9,390 nt of DNA. Source: Treponema sp. (GTDB lineage Bacteria > Spirochaetota > Spirochaetia > Treponematales > Breznakiellaceae). The stretch lies in assembly GCA_031258265.1 (NCBI GenBank), contig JAIRNB010000260.1, forward strand, positions 1 to 9,390, given 5' to 3'. Both the position numbers and the translations under genes were made by a program. Positions 1-5,317 of the stretch are shown piece after piece. Below the pieces are notes generated by a model. The model searched no databases, had not been told where the DNA came from, and worked only from the letters and a program-made list of their open reading frames with translations. Position 1 is the first letter of the stretch; each line of letters starts with the position of its first letter.

Positions 1-3
1 TAT

Positions 4-10
4 AGGGAGA
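4..10 (+). promoter_or_regulatory. Shine-Dalgarno site of the Eis-like acetyltransferase
   Basis: AGGGAGA lies five bases before the ATG at 16 and supports that codon as the start. Any promoter lies outside the window. Confidence 0.6.
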
Positions 11-15
11 CAAAT

Positions 16-1218
16 ATGGAAATACGCAGGCTTAACCCGGAAGAAATTCCCCAGGTCCACCGGATAGAGACCGTGGTGTACAACGGCCGCCGGGATTACT
101 CAAAGGAAGAGGCGGCGGACCCCCTGGCCCATCCCGCCCATTGGCACTGGGGAGCCTTCCAGAACGGAAAGATGCTTAGTTCCATGCTGGAAATACCGTT
201 CCTTATGCGTTTTGACGGTTCCAGTGTTCCCATGTCGGGGATCGGGGGAGTGGGTACCCTGCCGGAAGCCCGGAACAGCGGCTGCGTTCCGGCTCTTTTT
301 GCAAAATTCCTCCCGGAAGCCCATGAACAGGGGGTAGTTTTCTCCAATCTAACCCCGTTTTCCCATGCCTATTACCGGAGATTCGGCTACGAACTGGCCT
401 GCGCCCGCAACGAGATTACTGTCCCCACAAAAGAATTCTCCCGCCTTAAAACCGGGGGCGCCTTTACCCAGATTTTTCCGGGCGGCGACAGCTCCGCCCT
501 GGCGGAAATCCACAGCGCCTATATCGCGGACCTTAACCACGGTATTTGCCGGGATTATTGGCCCGATAACCGGGCCTGGCGCATCTTTACAAAGGAGGAC
601 CCCTACAGCACCGGAACTTTTACCTACTTGTGGCGGGATCAGGACGGCAAAGGCCGCTCCTATATCAAATACCAGGACCAGCTATCCGGGGACGAACATA
701 TTATGGCGGCGCTGGAATTGGCTTTTACGGACCGGGAGGCCCTCTACGGAATCCTGGGAATAGTGAAGGGCCTGGCGACCCAATTCAGGAAATTCAAATG
801 GCCCATGCCCACCTTTCTGGACCCCACGGATCTTGTGGACAGCCTCTGGGACCTGAACCAGCGCATCGTACCCCGGGACATGACCCGGATTATCAACGTG
901 AAACGGGCCCTGGAACTGATGCGCCGCCCCGGGGGGGAGGGCGGCTACACCCTGGAAATCCCGGAAGACCCGTACATCGACGCTAACCGGGGCCGCTGGC
1001 GGGTGGAATTCGGAGCCGGGGAAAGCCGGGTTTCCGCCGTCACCACGGAACCGGACCTGCTCTGCGACATTCCCACCTTGAGCCAACTGGTCACGGGCTA
1101 CCGGAGCCTGGAAAACCTTCTTCGCACCCGGAGAACCGGCCTGGAACTCCTTTCCAACCGGGAAACCCTGGACCGGGTTTTTACCTTACGGCCCCAGCAT
1201 GTTACCGAATACTTTTAA
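16..1218 (+). CDS. Eis-like GNAT family N-acetyltransferase
   Basis: This 400-residue protein has the length and layout of the Eis family: an N-terminal GNAT domain, a central degenerate GNAT domain and a C-terminal SCP2-like domain. Eis-type enzymes transfer acetyl from acetyl-CoA to amines, such as aminoglycosides in Mycobacterium; the substrate here is unknown. Visible support is the acetyl-CoA loop region around residues 79-89 (VGTLPEARNSG) and the segment YYRRFGYE at 119-126. In the latter, Tyr120 aligns with the general-acid tyrosine of mycobacterial Eis (YGRFGY). The chain ends in Phe, and in characterised Eis proteins the C-terminal carboxylate of a terminal Phe takes part in catalysis. 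The start is set by the ATG with its SD. The protein has no signal peptide and is probably cytoplasmic. The gene stands alone on its strand and is followed by a hairpin. The family call is strong; a resistance role should not be assumed. Confidence 0.85.
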   Translation: MEIRRLNPEEIPQVHRIETVVYNGRRDYSKEEAADPLAHPAHWHWGAFQNGKMLSSMLEIPFLMRFDGSSVPMSGIGGVGTLPEARNSGCVPALFAKFLPEAHEQGVVFSNLTPFSHAYYRRFGYELACARNEITVPTKEFSRLKTGGAFTQIFPGGDSSALAEIHSAYIADLNHGICRDYWPDNRAWRIFTKEDPYSTGTFTYLWRDQDGKGRSYIKYQDQLSGDEHIMAALELAFTDREALYGILGIVKGLATQFRKFKWPMPTFLDPTDLVDSLWDLNQRIVPRDMTRIINVKRALELMRRPGGEGGYTLEIPEDPYIDANRGRWRVEFGAGESRVSAVTTEPDLLCDIPTLSQLVTGYRSLENLLRTRRTGLELLSNRETLDRVFTLRPQHVTEYF

Positions 1219-1249
1219 TACCATGTATCAAGTTTTATATTGGGCGCAT

Positions 1250-1288
1250 CCCCGCCCTTGTCTTTACAAGGGCGGGGACCGGGCTTTT
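1250..1288 (+). terminator. Intrinsic terminator-like hairpin after the acetyltransferase gene
   Basis: CCCCGCCCTTG (1250-1260) and CAAGGGCGGGG (1267-1277) form a perfect 11-bp GC-rich stem with a 6-base loop, 31 bp after the stop codon. The only T-run is four bases, seven bases beyond the stem, so it is a weaker terminator than the others in the window. Confidence 0.55.
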
Positions 1289-1402
1289 CGGGGTTCCGCT
1301 TACGCTCCATTCCCTGCGCGCATGGGAACGCTCATTGAACGCCGTCAGGACCCAGGCTGGTGAGCCTCGGCGGAGCAGGTTCCACCCCTGTGTGCGCGGG
1401 AA

Positions 1403-1427
1403 CGCGCCGCCCCTTCGGGCCGGCGCG
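1403..1427. repeat. GC-rich hairpin in the intergenic segment
   Basis: CGCGCC plus GCCC pairs with GGGC plus GGCGCG around a CTTC loop, with a single bulged C at 1421. There is no T-run on either side, so it is not an intrinsic terminator. It may be part of a dispersed repeat or a structured RNA. Confidence 0.45.
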
Positions 1428-1512
1428 CCCCTACAATCCCTTGCGCGTATTCCGTATTGTTACCTAATCCTGAGCTGCGGGGGAATTCTTCCGCCGTATG
1501 AATTTATATGAG

Positions 1513-1542
1513 GCTCTTTCAAAACTTCAGTTTTGAAAGAGC
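1513..1542. repeat. Hairpin 1 of a three-hairpin array (perfect 13-bp inverted repeat)
   Basis: GCTCTTTCAAAAC (1513-1525) and GTTTTGAAAGAGC (1530-1542) are perfect inverse copies separated by TTCA. It is the first of three consecutive hairpins, each carrying an AAAAC/GTTTT block, in front of arfB. Confidence 0.75.
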
Positions 1543-1549
1543 AACCATT

Positions 1550-1588
1550 AAAAAAAGCAGTTTTGTAGGCCGTAGGCCGAAAAACTGC
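1550..1588 (-). terminator. Hairpin 2 of the array, terminator-like on the minus strand
   Basis: GCAGTTTT (1557-1564) pairs with AAAACTGC (1581-1588). Inside, GGCC (1568-1571) and GGCC (1575-1578) form a second short stem around GTA. Seven A residues at 1550-1556 mean that a minus-strand transcript would show the hairpin followed by seven U residues, the form of an intrinsic terminator. No minus-strand gene is apparent just upstream, so it could be a backstop for transcripts leaking out of the metK unit, or simply part of the repeat array. Confidence 0.45.
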
Positions 1589-1590
1589 AA

Positions 1591-1628
1591 GAGCTTCGGC
1601 AAAACCAACCGGGTTTTGCAAAAAGCTC
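1591..1628. repeat. Hairpin 3 of the array
   Basis: Outer arms GAGCTT (1591-1596) and AAGCTC (1623-1628) enclose inner arms GCAAAACC (1599-1606) and GGTTTTGC (1612-1619), with a five-base loop. The AAAAC/GTTTT block seen in the other two hairpins is present again. No T-run follows, so it does not look like a terminator. It ends 33 bp before the arfB start. Confidence 0.65.
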
Positions 1629-1661
1629 GTATTTCAACCAGAATACTTACCGGACAAAGCT

Positions 1662-2078
1662 ATGAATATTTCTTTACTTTACGCTTCAATCCGGGCCTGC
1701 GCCAGGCCTAGTTTTTCCCGTTCAGGGGGTCCGGGGGGGCAGAACGTCAACAAGGTAAACACCCAAGTATGCCTGCGCCTGCGGATTGGCGATTTAGAGG
1801 GGCTTTCGGAAGCGGAAACCGCAAGACTCCGGGAGACCCTGGCCCCCCGCATCAGCGGGGAAGATGAAATTATCGTCAAATCCGGCGAAGAACGATCCCG
1901 GCGGATCAACCTGGAACGGGCCTATGCCCGGCTTGAATCCCTTATCAACATGGGCGCCCGCCTCCCCAAGCGCCGCCGCCCTACCAAACCCGGCCACGGG
2001 GCCCGGGAAAACCGTCTCCAGACAAAACGCCGGCAGGGCCAAAAAAAAACGGACCGGAATTTCCGGTCCGACGAATGA
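1662..2078 (+). CDS. arfB: Alternative ribosome-rescue factor ArfB (peptidyl-tRNA hydrolase, class I release-factor domain)
   Basis: ArfB binds ribosomes stalled at the 3' end of broken mRNAs and hydrolyses the peptidyl-tRNA, acting without a stop codon. The catalytic GGQ is at residues 25-27 within SGGPGGQNVNKVNT (21-34), almost the same position as in E. coli ArfB. The protein is 138 residues against about 140 there. The tail from about residue 103 is rich in Arg and Lys (KRRRPTKPGHG, NRLQTKRRQGQKK), as expected for the segment that enters the empty mRNA channel. It lacks the codon-recognition domains of true release factors. The ATG at 1662 puts GGQ at the expected place; the SD is weak (CGGA, about 7 bases upstream). 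The last codons are embedded in a hairpin that also serves as a terminator for the opposite strand. Confidence 0.88.
   Translation: MNISLLYASIRACARPSFSRSGGPGGQNVNKVNTQVCLRLRIGDLEGLSEAETARLRETLAPRISGEDEIIVKSGEERSRRINLERAYARLESLINMGARLPKRRRPTKPGHGARENRLQTKRRQGQKKTDRNFRSDE
2041..2070 (-). terminator. Intrinsic terminator of the metK/META lipoprotein unit, embedded in the 3' end of arfB
   Basis: CGGACCGGAA (2050-2059) and TTCCGGTCCG (2061-2070) are perfect inverse copies, effectively an 8-bp stem with an AATTT loop. Nine A residues at 2041-2049 become a nine-U tail on the minus strand. It lies 80 bp past the lipoprotein stop and inside the arfB coding sequence, so the same bases encode the ArfB tail (roughly KKTDRNFRS). 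Confidence 0.75.
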
Positions 2079-2079
2079 G

Positions 2080-2114
2080 CTTTGCCGCATTGTGCGCCCT
2101 GCGGCAAAGTTTTT
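2080..2114 (+). terminator. Intrinsic terminator of arfB
   Basis: CTTTGCCGCA (2080-2089) pairs perfectly with TGCGGCAAAG (2100-2109) around a 10-base loop and is followed by five T residues (2110-2114). It starts directly after the arfB stop codon and ends six bases before the parS palindrome. Confidence 0.75.
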
Positions 2115-2119
2115 CATTA

Positions 2120-2143
2120 CCATTGTTTCACGTGAAACAATGG
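2120..2143. other. parS centromere-like site (ParB-binding palindrome)
   Basis: The 16-bp sequence TGTTTCACGTGAAACA at 2124-2139 exactly matches the consensus parS bound by chromosomal ParB (Spo0J), and the perfect palindrome extends to 24 bp (2120-2143). ParB loads at such sites, spreads as a CTP-dependent clamp and recruits ParA and SMC for origin segregation. The site lies in the gap between the convergent arfB and META lipoprotein genes, between the arfB terminator and the lipoprotein stop (7 bp away). It has no U-tail and so does not look like a terminator. No parA or parB gene is in the window. parS sites cluster near oriC in most bacteria, so this locus is probably origin-proximal. Confidence 0.85.
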
Positions 2144-2149
2144 ACTTGT

Positions 2150-2629
2150 TCAAGAACCCGGCAGCCGGTACACTAAAACCGCGTCTTCTCCCCTGTCATT
2201 TTTAGTATAAAGCTCCAACGCCCCGTCACTAATATTCCAGCGATAGACCCTTTCCAAGTACCCGAAGTAATCCCGTTCCGTAAGCCCTTCCGGTTCTCTG
2301 AAGGGAGCCATAAGGGTTGTTGCTCCCGGTTTTATACCGAGGCTTTGGTCCCGGCCTTGCTCAAACGACGCCCGGAAAATATTTGGGGCTCCGCGGCCAA
2401 AGACCATGCCGTCTTGAAATTCCAGAGTATAGACACCGGTAAATTCCGGATCTATCGGGTCCCGGCTAAAACCAATGCCGGTTCCGCCCCGGAGTTCCAC
2501 AAGATGCCATTCCTTTCCCATAACTGTTTCAAAACCAGGGACCCCGGTTTTGACAACACCGGGAGTCCCCATACAGGCGCTCAACAAAACACCCAGGGAA
2601 ATCATGACAAAGGAGGCGCCGATTCTCAC
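2150..2629 (-). CDS. META-domain (HslJ-like, DUF306) lipoprotein
   Basis: The 159-residue protein has a short hydrophobic leader and a lipobox LSAC with the acylated Cys at 19, so it is expected to be membrane-anchored on the outside of the inner membrane or at the outer membrane. The rest resembles a META domain: a KEWHLVEL strand at 39-46, GRGAPN (78-83) in place of the usual GCN-type turn, the TTLMAPF motif at 104-110, and a final Y-x-W-N-I...L-E-L-Y strand pair near 129-141. The molecular function of META proteins is not established; some are linked to heat shock or antibiotic stress. The start is GTG at 2629, overlapping the metK TGA as GTGA and preceded by AAGGCGGT, one base from the ideal SD. 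The ATG at 2605 has no SD and would shorten the signal peptide. The gene is probably co-transcribed and translationally coupled with metK. Confidence 0.75.
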   Translation of the reverse strand: MRIGASFVMISLGVLLSACMGTPGVVKTGVPGFETVMGKEWHLVELRGGTGIGFSRDPIDPEFTGVYTLEFQDGMVFGRGAPNIFRASFEQGRDQSLGIKPGATTLMAPFREPEGLTERDYFGYLERVYRWNISDGALELYTKNDRGEDAVLVYRLPGS

Positions 2630-3795
2630 GCATTTACCGCCTTTTTTAATTCCTCCGCCTTGCCGGTATTTTCCCAGGAAAATTCGGCCCGGCCAAAATG
2701 CCCATAGGAAGCCGTCTTACGGTAAATGGGGCGGCGCAGATCCAGGGCCTTGATAATTCCCGCGGGGGTAAGATCAAAGATTCGCTTGATCGCTTCCTCG
2801 ATCCGCTGTTCCGGGACCACGGCGGTACCAAAGGTGTCTATCATTATGGATACGGGGAAAGGTACGCCGATAGCATAGGCCAGTTCCACCTCGCAGCGTT
2901 CCGCAAGTCCGGCGGCCACTACATTTTTTGCAACATGGCGGGCGGCATAGGCCGCGGAACGATCCACCTTGGTGGGATCTTTACCGGAAAACGCGCCGCC
3001 TCCGTGCCGTCCCATACCTCCATAGGTATCTACGATTATCTTACGGCCCGTAAGTCCCGTATCCCCGAAGGGTCCGCCCACTACAAAACGGCCTGTGGGA
3101 TTGATATAATACTTGGTCTTACCGTCCAGGAGGCCCGTCGGTTCCAATACCGGCTTTATGATCTCCTCGATGATTCCCGATTCAATATCTTTATAAGAAA
3201 CATCGGGATCATGTTGATGGGAAACAACCACGGCATCCAGCCGGACAGGTTTATAGCCTTCGTATTCCACAGTTACCTGGCTTTTAGCATCGGGCCGCAG
3301 CCATTTGATAATGTTCTTCTTCCGCATTTCCGTAGCCTTAATCAGAATCTTATGGGCCAGGCTAATGGGAAGGGGCATTAACTCCGGGGTTTCGTTACAG
3401 GCAAAGCCAAACATCATACCCTGATCCCCCGCGCCCTGCTGGCCCTTGTACTGTTCCAGCCCTGCGCCGGAAACCCCCTGGCTAATATCGGGGGATTGGC
3501 TGTGGATCATGTCCAATACCGCCATGGAATGGCAGTCCAGGCCGTAACTGGGATCGGTGTACCCAATTTCCCCGGCCACATCCCGGACCACCTTCTGAAA
3601 ATCCACAAAGGTACTGGTTGTTATTTCCCCGCCGATGAGGACCAGTGACGTGGACGCGAAGGTCTCGCAGGCCACCCTGCTTTGGGGGTCATCCTTAATA
3701 CAGGTGTCCAGTATAGCGTCTGAAATCTGATCGCAAAGCTTATCCGGGTGGCCTTCCCCCACCGATTCAGAGGTAAAAAAATATCTCCGTTCCAT
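2626..3795 (-). CDS. metK: S-adenosylmethionine synthetase (methionine adenosyltransferase)
   Basis: MetK makes S-adenosylmethionine from methionine and ATP in the cytoplasm, supplying nearly all cellular methylation. The 389-residue product matches the family length (E. coli 384). It begins with the typical FTSESVGEGHPDK segment (catalytic His16, Asp18 and Lys19). Both family signatures are present: GAGDQGMMFGF at 121-131 and GGGAFSGKD at 265-273, the latter being the phosphate-binding P-loop-like element. The start is ATG at 3795, because AGGAG lies seven bases upstream; the upstream in-frame codons at 3801 and 3852 would place the SD too close or add unconserved residues. The gene follows the LysM gene terminator, so it probably has its own promoter, and it overlaps the downstream lipoprotein gene. 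No SAM riboswitch is recognisable in the leader. Confidence 0.97.
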   Translation of the reverse strand: MERRYFFTSESVGEGHPDKLCDQISDAILDTCIKDDPQSRVACETFASTSLVLIGGEITTSTFVDFQKVVRDVAGEIGYTDPSYGLDCHSMAVLDMIHSQSPDISQGVSGAGLEQYKGQQGAGDQGMMFGFACNETPELMPLPISLAHKILIKATEMRKKNIIKWLRPDAKSQVTVEYEGYKPVRLDAVVVSHQHDPDVSYKDIESGIIEEIIKPVLEPTGLLDGKTKYYINPTGRFVVGGPFGDTGLTGRKIIVDTYGGMGRHGGGAFSGKDPTKVDRSAAYAARHVAKNVVAAGLAERCEVELAYAIGVPFPVSIMIDTFGTAVVPEQRIEEAIKRIFDLTPAGIIKALDLRRPIYRKTASYGHFGRAEFSWENTGKAEELKKAVNA

Positions 3796-3831
3796 AACCA
3801 TTCTCCTATAGTTTTTTTGATATGCCGATCC

Positions 3832-3860
3832 ATTATTCATGTTGATAAACAAAAAAACAA
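3832..3860 (-). promoter_or_regulatory. Possible sigma-70 promoter of metK
   Basis: On the minus strand TTGTTT (3860-3855) and AATAAT (3837-3832) are separated by 17 bases, giving a leader of about 30 bases to the metK SD. The -35 overlaps the U-tail of the LysM gene terminator. The -10 matches the consensus at five of six bases and the -35 only at three, so this is a plausible but unproven promoter. Confidence 0.35.
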
Positions 3861-3883
3861 CACCGGCCTATAAAGGCCGGTGT
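3851..3883 (-). terminator. Intrinsic terminator of the LysM lipoprotein gene
   Basis: ACACCGGCC (3860-3868) and GGCCGGTGT (3875-3883) form a 9-bp stem around TATAAA. On the minus strand the stem is followed by TG and seven T residues (3857-3851). It lies 45 bp after the LysM gene stop and isolates that gene from metK. Confidence 0.85.
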
Positions 3884-3927
3884 CCCTGGCAGCCTGTTAC
3901 AATGTGAATTTTTTGCCCAGACAGGTA

Positions 3928-4428
3928 TTACAAAGCGTTATACAGCCTGGTTATGCCGCTGTAAATCTCCTGGCTCTGGATCCCGGTCTTATCAACATAG
4001 AAATCCGCCACGCTTTTAAGCAGGCTTTTCAGATTACCCCGGGCTTCGGTGTTGTTCAGATTCTCCTGAAGACTGGGGATTGTAAGACGCATGCCCACTT
4101 CAATCAAATCAGGGTTCAAAATTTCCGTACTACCTTTAGAAGCCGCAATGATAAGGGGGAAATAGTAAGGATTATCGCCGGTCCCATAGTGTTGCCGGGC
4201 AATCCTTGTAAGGGTATCGCCTTTCACCACCGTGTAAGACTTGGCCCCGGTCAGGATAATACCGCTTTCGTGCTGTTCATAAATATCAGACAGGATTTGC
4301 GCCTCTTTAGATTCCACAGACGGGGAAGATGCGGCGGTTTGTTTGCCGGCGGTGTTCCCCGTACTTTGACAGGAAAAAACCAGTAATACCGCCAATATTC
4401 CCGCCAGCTCCGATATAGTTTTTCTCAT
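3928..4428 (-). CDS. LysM-domain lipoprotein
   Basis: The 166-residue protein carries a signal peptide ending in a relaxed lipobox VFSC (acylated Cys20), then a Ser/Thr/Ala-rich linker to about residue 40. A single LysM domain spans roughly 65-118 (YTVVKGDTLTRIARQHYG near the start, LNPDLIEVGMRLTIP at the end), followed by a 45-residue helical tail. LysM domains bind peptidoglycan or other N-acetylglucosamine polymers, so this is probably a periplasmic anchor or wall-associated lipoprotein; no catalytic domain is attached. The insertion GDNPYYFPLI between the LysM halves is a common form in LysM proteins that follow a 'tail protein X' style. The ATG at 4428 has an excellent SD (GGGAGGAG). The gene has its own consensus promoter upstream and its own terminator, so it is probably a single-gene unit. 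Confidence 0.8.
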   Translation of the reverse strand: MRKTISELAGILAVLLVFSCQSTGNTAGKQTAASSPSVESKEAQILSDIYEQHESGIILTGAKSYTVVKGDTLTRIARQHYGTGDNPYYFPLIIAASKGSTEILNPDLIEVGMRLTIPSLQENLNNTEARGNLKSLLKSVADFYVDKTGIQSQEIYSGITRLYNAL

Positions 4429-4445
4429 TCATTTCTCCTCCCACC

Positions 4446-4474
4446 ATTATAGAACAAGAAAACCGGCCTTTCAA
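4446..4474 (-). promoter_or_regulatory. Sigma-70-type promoter of the LysM lipoprotein gene
   Basis: On the minus strand TTGAAA (4474-4469), a 17-base spacer and TATAAT (4451-4446) give a near-perfect vegetative promoter. Initiation 6 to 8 bases downstream would start the mRNA at or just before the AGGAG of the SD, leaving a leader of only about 10 to 13 bases. It lies directly after the stop codon of the P-II-like gene. Confidence 0.7.
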
Positions 4475-4489
4475 ACGAAACATACGGGT

Positions 4490-4810
4490 CTAATCGAAGC
4501 TCATGCCCACCACCTGGTCAACCGGCAGGGAAAAAATGATACCCCCGGCCTTGGTAGCGATGCCGCAGGCTTCACTTACCGCCTGCATGATAGAGACCTT
4601 CTTTTCCCGGCTGGAAAGGATCAGAACCATTTCCTTTTCATCCTGGACGGAGACTCCAAAAAACTTAACCGGCCCGGAATGGGCAAGACCACGGGCGTTG
4701 ATTACAGTACCGCCGGAAGCGCCCGCCTCCCGGGCGGCGGTCATAAATTCATCGCTGTAACCCTGGTTAATGATAGACACGATAAGATCGTTATTGATCT
4801 CGCTTTTCAT
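4490..4810 (-). CDS. Possible internally initiated P-II domain (short form of the two-domain protein)
   Basis: The codon for Met170 (4808-4810) is preceded by GGGAGGAG at 4823-4816, five bases away. This is a better SD than that of the full-length start. Initiation here would give a 106-residue protein made only of the second P-II domain, close to the usual P-II length of about 112 residues. The SD lies in the Gly/Glu-rich interdomain linker (GQGGEPM), where the coding constraint is low. The short form is an inference; the same bases could simply be linker codons or the scar of an older gene fusion. Confidence 0.4.
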   Translation of the reverse strand: MKSEINNDLIVSIINQGYSDEFMTAAREAGASGGTVINARGLAHSGPVKFFGVSVQDEKEMVLILSSREKKVSIMQAVSEACGIATKAGGIIFSLPVDQVVGMSFD

Positions 4811-5317
4811 GGGTTCTCCTCCCTGTCCCTGTCTGGCGATGGATTCGTCTTCACCGGAGGGTATTATTTTTTCATTTTTCAGGATGCTTTCTTTAAAGAC
4901 CTGGAGAATAGGCGTGTTGATTCCGGAAAGGGGGATCGAAAAGGCAATCCCCGCCCCCGGACTGCGGCGGCCTACCTTTTGGCGGACCTCTTTTAACAAG
5001 ACCGGCGCCAGAATTTCCTGCTCAAGACAGATTACCACCGCCTTGGCGCTGGCCCCCAGGCCCAGGAGATCCAATATTTCGGAACTTGCGGTTCCCTGGC
5101 CTTTGCTGATGAAATGGAAACGCACATGCTCTTCCTCAAAGACCTGGCTTAAAAGATGCGCTTTGTTCCAGTCAATAATAAAAATCACCAATTTTAACCG
5201 CGGGGGGACCTTGGGACCCGGCGTGGGGGACTCGGCCCCCCGCAGCCGGGGAAGTTTAATGAGCTTGCCAAGGGCTATGCCGGGCCACTTAAAAAACCCA
5301 GTTTTCTTTTCAGCCAT
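4490..5317 (-). CDS. Two-domain P-II-like signalling protein linked to DUF1538
   Basis: The 275-residue protein has two ferredoxin-like P-II (GlnB-type) units. The first (about 41-130) is degenerate: KLVIFIIDWNKA starts it and AGIAFSIPL ends it. The second (about 174-270) is closer to classical P-II, with AREAGASGGTVINARG at 195-210 and the final strand GGIIFSLPVDQVVG at 258-271. P-II proteins form trimers that sense nucleotides or metabolites and bind a partner, often a membrane transporter. Here the obvious partner is the DUF1538 protein upstream, whose stop overlaps this start by eight bases. The ATG at 5317 is preceded by GAGGTG at seven bases; a start six codons earlier lacks such support. 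A strong SD also precedes Met170 in the linker, so the second domain may be made alone. There is no uridylylated-Tyr T-loop motif of GlnB, and the ligand is unknown. Confidence 0.8.
   Translation of the reverse strand: MAEKKTGFFKWPGIALGKLIKLPRLRGAESPTPGPKVPPRLKLVIFIIDWNKAHLLSQVFEEEHVRFHFISKGQGTASSEILDLLGLGASAKAVVICLEQEILAPVLLKEVRQKVGRRSPGAGIAFSIPLSGINTPILQVFKESILKNEKIIPSGEDESIARQGQGGEPMKSEINNDLIVSIINQGYSDEFMTAAREAGASGGTVINARGLAHSGPVKFFGVSVQDEKEMVLILSSREKKVSIMQAVSEACGIATKAGGIIFSLPVDQVVGMSFD

Larger units (their letters stand above)
1219..1661. other. Non-coding interval between the acetyltransferase gene and arfB
   Basis: No convincing gene is present. The stretch holds the terminator-like hairpin at 1250-1277, then a GC-rich segment (about 1280-1450), then an AT-richer segment with three hairpins (1513-1628). 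Within the GC-rich part, CGCGCCGCCC (1403-1412) and GGGC-C-GGCGCG (1417-1427) form a 10-bp stem with a one-base bulge and a CTTC loop. Similar short words recur there, for example GGGAACGC near 1323 and 1398, and TCCCTGCGCG near 1312 against TCCCTTGCGCG near 1437. This looks like a decayed or dispersed intergenic repeat. A short open frame across 1508-1711 is only the translation of the hairpins and has no protein character. Confidence 0.5.

Noticed and set aside
1508..1711. 67-codon open frame before arfB
   Set aside because: Its codons are the arms of three hairpins, it overlaps the arfB start in another frame, and it has no SD.
1662..2078. Peptide chain release factor RF1/RF2 fragment
   Set aside because: The GGQ domain is preceded by only about 20 residues and followed by the basic tail typical of ArfB. 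Length and motif position match a complete ArfB, not a truncated release factor.
2120..2143. The palindrome as a bidirectional transcription terminator
   Set aside because: It has no loop or U-tail on either strand, and separate standard terminators are present beside it. The exact match to parS explains it better.
2698..3381. 227-codon open frame on the plus strand across metK
   Set aside because: It is antisense to metK, whose signatures are complete, and shows no recognisable motif or SD.
3796..3927. SAM riboswitch in the metK leader
   Set aside because: The only strong structure is the terminator hairpin of the LysM gene, upstream of the probable metK transcription start. The remaining leader of roughly 30 to 50 bases is too short and lacks the kink-turn and core motifs of SAM riboswitches.
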